From contig OW240917.1 in NCBI GenBank assembly GCA_933207985.1, positions 238,506,693-238,570,692 of the forward strand: 64,000 nt of DNA, given 5' to 3'. The notes below the pieces were generated by a model. It did no database searches. It was not told the DNA's origin and saw nothing but the letters and a program-made list of their open reading frames with translations. Shown piece after piece: positions 55,562-64,000 of the stretch (the first letter of the stretch is position 1; each line of letters begins with the position of its first letter). A program made the position numbers and the translations under genes. This stretch comes from Pelobates cultripes. Its lineage: Eukaryota; Chordata; Amphibia; Anura; Pelobatidae.

Positions 55562-55960
55562 TTAAAGCAGCTCTGTCACCAAATTATTCCCCACCTCCCA
55601 GTCTATACTCTCCCTCTATCCCACCTCCATGTCCCCCTCCAACATTTAGTGACTCTGGGACCCATGCTACTTACCTTTTTTTCAGTTTTGCCATCCTGCT
55701 GATTCTTCTTTCACAGTGCCGCCATCTTAGCGTTTCCAAGATGGTGGCTGCCAGGAATGCCTGCCCCTGCTCGTCCTAGTTATGCACATGAATCAATGGC
55801 GTGATGTTACCACAGGTAAAATTTCACTGACAGGAGGTTAGTAAGCTCCCGATGACCAATAATAAAGTTGACAAAAGACGTGGAGCCTTACTAAAACTCC
55901 ATCCATCCACTCCATGTCAACTTGCAACTAAATATATATTTTTTAAACATGACTGTCCAG
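55562..55960. mobile_element. Possible TTAA-type MITE, one end only
   Basis: Starts 'ttaaagcagctctgtcacca'. Contains an internal hairpin 'gccgccatcttagcgtttcc' / 'aagatggtggctgcc'. The right end was not located. Confidence 0.35.
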
Positions 55961-58900
55961 GAGGTATACTTCAACATGTCCGGTGAGATAGCTCAGTAGC
56001 CTAATGCATCATCGGTAGAATCTGTTTAACCTTTGGAGTTCACAGGCAGACTTGACAAAGTAAAAATATAAACTTGGTTTTGGTTTTTCACCTAAATATT
56101 GTTTTTTGTTACTTTGGAATTTTTTTCATTTTTTTTTCCACTGCTCCACTCTTATTTATATTTTTACTTCTGATTCTACATTGTGTGTTGGGGTACAACA
56201 CCAGAGTGTGTCAGCACCATATAAAAGTCCACAAATATAATTCATTCCAACTCTAATTATTATTTAGAATTTCAGTATTATACAATTTTTTGAGCACTCC
56301 AAAAATCAACATTTTCAGACTTGACTAAGCCCTTCATCCTTCTGAGGTAAAAAAAAAATGAGTTCCATTAAATTGGGCAAAAGCAACATTCCGTAGGACG
56401 TACTTGTAAACCAGAGCAATGTGAATGTACCTTTCCTGGTTAATTACTTTATTATTATCATTAGGTTGGGGGTGCGGAAAGAAATGGAAAAAAGTGTCTT
56501 TAAAAGCCACTTTAATAGTTACCGAAGGTATCTACAAACAAGGATGCACATTCACCCCCCTTTTTTCCTGCATTTTTAAACTATCAGAAATGACTGTCTT
56601 GGTATAATTTTTTTGTTCAAGGTGATTGGGAATGTGTAACAGAATTCTGTCAAGGACTGGCAAACATTTTAATTCATATAAAGTGTATGTTAGAGATGTA
56701 CAAATGGGTCGATGGGTAAAAAGTGGTGGAGTTGTATAACATGCAAACTGAAGAAAGTTTAGGGCTGACGTCTTGCATACCTTCTTGAAGGCAGTAACGG
56801 GGAGGAAGAGGTGTGAAAAAAAATGAAGATGCTGCAGAAGAGTTGGAGGAGATATGATATAGACCAAAAAACAACGTCATGGAGATAAGATTAAAAAAAA
56901 AATTCTCAACAGCATCAGTCTACGCCAACATTTGACAACATTTTTAATAAAATATTATAACTCAAATAATATTATAATAGCTCAAATAAAATCCCAAATA
57001 CTCATAGTTAACATTTTGTTCTCCCACATTCCAATCTATCGTTACTCCTACATTTTGAGTAATTCTTGTCTCATCCACCGAAGGAAGATTCCTTAGTGGT
57101 CTATTTACTATGAAACTGAAGCTCTCAACATGCTTAGGCAGTCTTTGACTCAGAATGTTAGGATAATAACGAGAATTCCACTTCCACGTCTTCCCAACAG
57201 GGCAAGTTTCCAATTAAGAGAAATTACATATTATTCGGAGAATGCAACTGATACGCTCTGCTACCCCTGTGGTTTTGGCATACATTAGGGAAACCGCAAG
57301 CGAGCAAGAGAAACACTTTATAGAAAAACAAGCTGAAAGTTTAATAATGCTCTGTACATTTAGTAGGATGCAGGAGCAGTGTGGAGATATAAAGGGTTCA
57401 AATCCATTTATGCTTGCTAAAGGCCTCAGTTATATCTCAGCATATGAAACAATCTTATTTTTCATCTGCACCTTGTTAGACATCAGTGGCTGAACTACAT
57501 GTCCCATAAACCTGGGCTGGATATGGGTTTAACACAAGAAAAAAACACAGACCAAAATGAAAGACTTCTGATTGGATGAGCCTCTTCCTGGTCTGGGAGG
57601 AGTCTGCCTACTCGTTTTGCTTACATTGTATTCGCAGAATCAGAGGGAAGATACATTTATTTCCCCACCCCCAAAAAATTATTCGTTTTCACTATAATGC
57701 ATTAAAAAGGCAGCCACCCTAGAGTCTTCCTCTAAATGCATAGTGAACACCTTTTTTTACTTGTATAAACAAAAAATGTATTTTTTTATGAATTCCATGT
57801 ATAAATATTTTTACTACTGCACTTTCATCTAAATGTATCTGTCCAACTTCGAGCAAGTGGATAAGTGACTTCAGATCAGAATCCAAATAGATTGTGTATG
57901 CAGCCTTCAAGTGCATACTATGCAAGATTATACATTGGTTCGGTAATAATTGTCTGGCGTTGCTTTAATGCTTTAACAAGCTGACATGCTGTTATAATTC
58001 CCATCTCTCAATAGTCTAACTGGTGGAGAATCGCTAGTGGTTTATAAACCGACAACAAATTTGAGAATCCATATTTTAATTCTTATGTATGATCTGACAG
58101 AAGGATAGCATAGCAACAGTCACTGTGCAAAAGCAATGGAAATTAGACAAATATGTTTGTTGCGTTTCACTGTTGTGCCAAGAAAAATAGACCTAGGACA
58201 GAATGTGTGTCAGAAGAGCATTTAGATGACTCCCCATCCTGTCTGAGAATTACTTAGAATAACATCTTATATCACATGCTAATTTGATAAGGTAAGGCAG
58301 TACTCAATTGGAAAAATGTTAACGTTTACAAGACACATTGTAGAAAAAAAATGGACAATTGTGTCGTAAGCCTCCCTTGAGTTGCCACATCACCAAATGC
58401 GTACAGAAGATTCCTCATTGATTAGCAAGAGCAAATAAAATTGCAATAAGCATTGTGATAGTAGCATAACAGCGATACTGATAACAATGAACATGTTCGA
58501 TATGCCCTAAATGTCCATTTTGAACATCCTTAAAATAAACACATACAGATTATCAATGTCGATTTGGAACACAAAAGATGTTCCGAAGTGTTAAAAAAAT
58601 TCTTAAAAGGCGATATGAAGAAGAGTCTGCTCAAATCAGTCAGACATATAGATATACATAGATATATATTAGGACACTTACCGGTGATTTTAACACTGTT
58701 TTAAAATGTGACATTATGATAACAACCTTGATGTAATAGCAAATCTAATAAAATAATCTTATTTCTTGTTATTTTTGTGATCTACCGCCAGATAATATAG
58801 GCAATGACAACCACAAGTGGTCAACCCAGTTTTAAAATCGATAAAGTTTTCTAACTACGGAGGAATTACTGTCAGGAAACAGATCTGTCATTTTTAGATT

Positions 58901-59688
58901 CTGAATTTCTAAAAACCACACAATACTGGCCGAATTTCAGAAAACGTTATCGATTGACCCTGGACCGTAAATAGGAGCTTTGCTGCTCCATCCTCTGAAT
59001 ATAATCTCATCCCTACATTTGCAAGCAATTTGACTCCAACAATGCAAAGATGAATTCCCTACATGAAAGCTAAAGGGGGTGGGGGGCTCTTGCCATGTAT
59101 TTAGTTATGTGTCAAGTACTGTTTCTTAGAAAGTTCCAATTATTTTAAAAAACCTACAAAAAACTGGCCACCATACGGAGAACAGCCTAGCTTTCTATAT
59201 TCTTCATGTACAGGGATGGTGTGGCCGAGAAATGCTATGCTCAGTTTCATCTAGGCCAGATTGTCTTTGATCATTTACCCCATGCAATGAGACACGCTGG
59301 AAACTAACAGATCTGCAGGTGTAGGCCACATGATCAACAGTCTAGAGAGCCTGAGAATGTTCACTGTTACATCCTCGACTTTGGAGAACAAGCAGGAGTC
59401 GTGTGGCTTGAATAAAGATCTGGAATAAATCAGATTCACCAATGAGCATAGTGAGCCTTGGGCTCCAAAGGAGGAATACATTTACACAGAAGCTGTAGTG
59501 GAGATCAGGCGTTGCGGTGCAGTAGGTCGGAGATCTGAGAGACAGCCTTTCAGATTGGCAAGATGCAAAATAGATAGAAAGGAACTCTGCTGTTCCTTAT
59601 CCTCGAGACTTTACTTTACAGTTGACAGATATTCTCCTTAGAAATAGATTTGCCTAAAAAAAGTTAAGTTAAACCAGGATGCTGAAAG
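55961..59688. other. Long AT-rich non-coding stretch
   Basis: No ORF with recognisable similarity, exon-like signal, tRNA or clear transposon. Only a short G-rich run at 59072-59087 and simple A/T runs stand out. Confidence 0.6.
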
Positions 59689-59690
59689 TA

Positions 59691-61289
59691 CATGATCTCA
59701 CAAAAGTGAGTACACCCCTCACATTTTTGTAAATATTTTATTATATCTTTTCATGTTACAAGTTCACAACACTGAAGAAATGACACTCTTCTACAATGTA
59801 AAGTAGTAAGTGTACAGTCTGTATAACAGTGTAAATTTACTGTCCCCTCAAAATTACTCAACACACAGCCATTAATGTCTAAACCGTTGGCAACAAAAGT
59901 GAGTACACCCCTAAGTGGAAATGTCCAAATTGGGCCCAATTAGCCATTTGTCATGTGACTCGTTAGTGTTACAAGGTCTCAGGTGTGAATGGGGAACAGG
60001 TGTGTTAAATTTGGTGTTATCGCTCTCACACCCTCTCATACTGGTCACTGGAAGTTCAACATGAACTCACTGAGGATCTGAAAAAAAAGAATTGTTGCTC
60101 TACATAAAGGTGGCACAGGCTATAAGAAGATGGCCAAGACCTGAAACTAAGCTGCAGACCATTCAGCAGTTTCACAGGGTAGGTTCCACACAGAACAGGC
60201 CTCGCCATGGTCGACCAAAGAAGTTGAGTGCACGTACTCAGCGTCATATCCAGAGGTTGTCTTTGGGAAATAGACGTATGAGTGCTGCCAGTATTGCGGC
60301 AGAGGTTGAAGGGGTGAGGGGTCAGCCTGTCAGTGCTTAGACCATACATAGAACACTGCATTATGGTCTGCATGGCTGTCGTCCCAAGAAGCCTCTTCTA
60401 AAGATGATGCACAAGAAAGCACGCAAACAGTTTGTTGAAGACAAGCAGACTAAGGACATGGATTACTGAAACTATGTCCTGTGGTCCGATGAGACCAAGA
60501 TAAACTTAATTGGTTCAGATGGTGTCAAGTGTGTGTGGTGGCAACCAGGTGAGGAGTAAAAAGACGAGTGTGTCTTGCCTACAGTTAAGCATGGTGGTGG
60601 GAGTGTCATGGTCTGGGCCTGCATGAGTGCTGCCGGCATTGGGGAGCTAGAGTTCATTGAGGGAACATTGAATGCCAACATGTACTGTGACATACTGAAG
60701 CAGAGCATGATCCCCTCCCTTCGGAGACTGGGCCGCAGGGCAGTATTCCAACATGATTACGACCCCAAACACACCTCCAAGACGACCACTGCCTTGCTAA
60801 AGAAGCTGAAAGTAAAGATGATAGACTGGTCAAGCATGTCTCCAGACCTAAACCCTATTAAACATCTGTGGGGCATCCTCAAATGGAAGGTGGGGGAGCG
60901 CAAGGTCTCTAACATCCACCAGCTCTATGATGTCATCATGGAGGAGTGGAAGAGGACTCCAGTGGCAACCTGTGAAGCTCTGGTGAACTCCATGCCCATG
61001 AGGGTTAAGGAAGTGCTGAAAATAATGATGGCCACACAAAATATTGACACTTTGAGCCCAATTTGGACATTTCCACTTAGGGATGTACTCACTTTTGTTG
61101 CCAACGGTTTAGACATGAATGGCTATGTGTTCAGTTATTTTGAGGGGACAGTAAATTTAAACTGTTATACAGGCTGTACACTTACTACTTTACATTGTAG
61201 CAGAGTGTAATTTCTTCAGTGTCACATGAAACGATATAATAAAATATTTACAAAAATGTGAGGGGTGTACTCACTTTTGTGAGATACTG
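59691..61289 (+). mobile_element. Complete Tc1-like transposon, 1599 bp
   Basis: Flanked by TA (59689-59690 and 61290-61291). Terminal inverted repeats of about 240-250 bp (59691-59938 and 61050-61289), each with the motif 'aaaagtgagtacacccct' once at the outer end and once near the inner end (59703 and 59897), the IR-DR layout. It encloses one transposase pseudogene. The same family supplies the solo end at 41871. Similar Tc1 families are known from fishes, lampreys and frogs. Confidence 0.95.
60062..61043 (+). pseudogene. Tc1 transposase, inactivated
   Basis: A DD34E transposase broken by stops and frameshifts. Visible parts: TEDL and KKRIVALHKGGTGYKKMAK (helix-turn-helix start, with early stops), then from 60092 another frame with STQNRPRHGRPKKLSARTQR (GRPR-like motif), then VLWSDETKINL with the first Asp codon at 60488, then an open frame from 60575 with the second Asp (FQHDYDPKHTS, 60755) and PDLNPIKHLWG. 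The third catalytic residue is Lys (AAA at 60860) instead of Glu. Spacing between second and third positions is 34 residues. Confidence 0.9.
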
Positions 61290-61389
61290 TATATTTAGAT
61301 CACTGGGGTTCTCTCACTGGAATTACCTCCCCATCTCCCACTTATTGGGATATGGAGGGCTGCAGGCGCTGGGATATGATGTCATATGC

Positions 61390-61550
61390 ATCCTATCGAC
61401 TGTAAGCTCATATGAGCAGGGTCCTCTTCAGCCTATCGTTCCTGTAAGTTTTCTTGTAATTGTCCTATTTATAGTTTAATCCCCCCTCTCATAATATTGT
61501 AAAGCGCTACGGAATCTTTTGGCGCTATATAAATGGCAATAATAATAATA
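61390..61550 (+). mobile_element. Dispersed retroelement 3' end with (AAT)n tail
   Basis: 'gactgtaagctcatatgagc' followed by 'taaagcgctacggaatcttt', 'tggcgctatataaatggc' and (aat)n. Shares its tail with 40345-40415. Typical of a LINE or SINE 3' end; family not assigned. Confidence 0.55.
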
Positions 61551-61744
61551 TGCTGACGACCGCTTGCTATATGTAAAACAATGCATGCTGGGTAAGCAGA
61601 TGGTTGTGAACTTTTCGGTCCTAAGCGTAGCTATTTTTCTCTTGCCAGACTACCAATTAATGGAACGGCTGCTGGAGCTGCAGTGTACTAAGGACCCTTG
61701 TGTTTAGGGATTTTTAGAAAATGTTAAACATGAATATGAATTAC

Positions 61745-61860
61745 TTGCGGGGTTATTAACTAATGAGAGAATTCAAAGTGAATTTAAAATTTAAGGCCAG
61801 AGTAGCCAAACTGAAAGCATTACCGACTTAGAGAATTTATCCAGTTCGGCTATTTTGAAC
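61745..61860. mobile_element. Palindromic MITE copy interrupted by a TTAA MITE
   Basis: 'caaagtgaatttaaaattta' and 'agtagccaaactgaaagcat' match the copies at 1270 and 48435. The right arm stops at 61860, where a TTAA element begins. Confidence 0.55.
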
Positions 61861-62312
61861 TTAAAGGACCACTATAGGCACCCAGACCACTTCAGCTCAA
61901 TAAAGTGGTCTGGTTGCCAGGTTCCTTTAGTTTTAACCCTGCAGCTGTAAACATAGCGGTTTCAGAGAAACGGCTATGTTTCACTGAGGGTTAATCCAGC
62001 CTCTAGTGGCTGTCTCCCTGACAGCCGCTAGAGTCGCTTCCGCAATCCTCAATGGGAAAATCGCATTGAGGACACGCTGGACGTCCATAGGAAAGCATTG
62101 AGTAATGCTTTCCTATGGGCGGTTTGAATGCGCGCGCGGCTCTGGATGCACATGCGCATTCGGAGCTGATGTCGGCAGGGGGAGGAGAGGTCACCAGCGC
62201 AGAGGGAATCTGGTGCTGGATTAAGGTAAATTGCTGAATGGGTTTTAACCCCTTCAGCCCAGTGGGAGGAGTGCCATGAGTTTGTTTTCCTGGCACTATA
62301 GTGCTCCTTCAA
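61861..62312. mobile_element. TTAA-type MITE, inverted orientation, 452 bp
   Basis: 'ttaaaggaccactataggca' to 'gcactatagtgctccttcaa'. Interior is the reverse complement of the 47181 and 54107 copies (for example 'cctctagtggctgtct', 'gaaagcattgagtaatgctttc'). The right TTAA has decayed to TCAA. The next bases, 'aagggttactccaaccacca', may start another MITE running to about 62660. Confidence 0.8.
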
Positions 62313-64000
62313 AGGGTTACTCCAACCACCATGACCACTTCAGCAAGTGGCACCCCCAGCCCACGTGACTTGGCAGCCCAAAACTGGCTACTTAATTAAT
62401 GTCAATTCTGTGCATATTTAATGTGTGTTGTCAGCACGCACTGCACCCTGACTTTAGACATTGAAATCTTCCCCTTATTGGCAGAGCGCCTAGAAGGGGA
62501 AGCTTGAACTCCCTTCTCTCCGTTGCACTCAAAAAACATCCCTCTCTCTTCCCCACTCCCTCCTTCCTCCTGTGATTGGACAGTGCGTGACTCCAGTGAC
62601 ATCAGGAGGTGGCGCTTAAAAGCATTTCAGGTAAGGAATACCTTTTACTTTCATGTTTTAAAGGAAACTGAGTGAGGGGAACCTTCTTGTCAATGCCTAA
62701 TATAGTGCACATTACAAACCTCTCAAAACGGTTTAGTAAAAAGGGCAATTTAAAATAACATTTGTATTATAAACTCAATCTATGATAAGCCAATCAACAA
62801 ACTATAAAGGTAGAAAAGTATATTATTTATAAATTAAACATACTGGGGATCATCAAATCCATGAATAATGTATATTTAAAAGCATCACCTCTTGCATGAC
62901 GTATGTCAGATGGAACACTATATGTAAAAGTATATACAGCTCTTTCTAGATACATATCTCAACAAGATTAGTAGCCATTATTGTCTAAAGTGGATACTTT
63001 TTAATCAGTGGTTAATCTTAATAGACAGGGATCCAATTTACATGAATGGCATTCGATTGGCATAGGCTCCAGAATTTCAAAATTAGCCCAGTCACCCATT
63101 CTTCAACTTTAATAAAAAAAATAAAAATTAATTCTGCTAAACACAGTCTTCATCGAGACACAGAGGCCCAGTTGAAGGTTCGGATTTAGGGCTTAAGAAC
63201 CACTGGCTTAAATGATGATCTGCACTTTGATGATAATTATTTGTATAAGAAATGAAGATTTAAATTTTTGTGTGTTTGTTTGTACAGTTGTTTGTGTGGA
63301 TATTAAAGCACAAGTCTTGATAGCATATTTCATGTGCTCATTATTCATCGTCTGTGCATCTGGGTCAACCTTAAACTGACCCTGTTCACAAGAAAACAAC
63401 TGAATGAAAAATATATATTTGTGCTAATTTTTAGGCAGAATTTTCTATTTTAATTATTTACTATTTTTTTCTTGTTGCATGTGTAGAAGTAGTTTTTAAC
63501 TGTATGAGTAGTATCCCTGCCTGTGTGAAAATGCCACACCTGGGGACTGCCTTATATGGACTCCACTGAATGTATTATCTGACTGGTGAGAATCGACAGA
63601 ATAGGACACGTTTGACCGTACAGTGACACTGCTAAGTCAGATGGCACTAGATGAATCTGTATGTGCTGATGAGATGGCAGTTCAAGCCACATGGACTGTT
63701 CCAAAAATAAAACATAATTTTATGTAGTTTGGTACTGAAGGGGAACGTGTTACACTACATAATGCTGTGCTTGACTATCATTATGATTATATACATTTTT
63801 GGTACTAACTTCCCTCTAATGTATATGATTACAGTGCTCTTGGCAGGGGATTCTATTTTTTTCTTTGTAGTTTTTAATTATTAAAAGTCAGAGTCAGATT
63901 GCGATGGTATTCAAATGGGTTCTCACTATTGGATGATCTCATTAGGAAGTTTAAAGATCTGAAGGGCAGAGGCAGGGATGAGAAGATGATGTGGAGAAGA
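62313..64000. other. Non-coding DNA to the window end
   Basis: AT-rich after 62700. No gene recognised. The last 50 bases are purine-rich. Confidence 0.5.

Overview
The window is vertebrate nuclear DNA, most likely from a frog (Anura). Its one cellular gene is a complete minus-strand col1a1, the pro-alpha1(I) chain of type I collagen. It has 51 exons between about 26475 and 5440, all with GT-AG introns, giving a 4356-nt CDS and a 1451-residue protein. The frog assignment is an inference. It rests on a tetrapod-type COL1A1 and on repeats I associate with amphibian genomes: TTAAAGG-ended MITEs, SGNH/DIRS-Ngaro-like remnants, and 3' tails carrying the 'ttggcgct(a/t)tataaat' motif.

Layout: 1-5430 lies downstream of col1a1 and is AT-rich non-coding DNA with a palindromic MITE, a 30-bp/90-bp KpnI-site minisatellite (about 2160-3160) and a TATC microsatellite. 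5440-26510 is col1a1: 3'UTR with polyadenylation signal, 51 coding exons, 5'UTR with the fibrillar-collagen stem-loop and a 4-codon uORF, TATA box and CCAAT box. 26510-35256 is non-coding upstream DNA with GATA/GACA, TCTGTA, GA and 35-bp tandem arrays and a few MITEs. 35257-40275 is an L1-clade LINE insertion with a 17-bp target duplication, itself holding a foldback GC-rich element and a CA array. 40276-64000 is dense repeat territory: TTAA-type MITEs (some palindromic, some abutting through one shared TTAA), a 1.6-kb hAT-like element with a minisatellite core and perfect 8-bp target duplication, two tail-to-tail SGNH/DIRS-like remnants, a 166-bp hAT MITE with 8-bp duplication, a mariner/Tc1 relic, and a complete but dead Tc1 element with 240-bp inverted repeats. 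No second protein-coding host gene was found.

The only functional unit is col1a1. Its product assembles (normally two alpha1 with one alpha2) into procollagen I in the ER, is trimmed by N- and C-proteinases and forms fibrils in bone, skin and tendon. The sites for those steps are readable: signal peptide, 10-Cys VWC domain, N-proteinase Pro-Gln site, telopeptide lysines, 338 Gly-X-Y triplets, integrin GFPGER site, collagenase Gly-Ile site, C-proteinase Ala-Asp site and eight C-propeptide cysteines. I found no evidence for an undescribed molecular system. The most noteworthy items are the transposon structures and the conserved translational-control hairpin.
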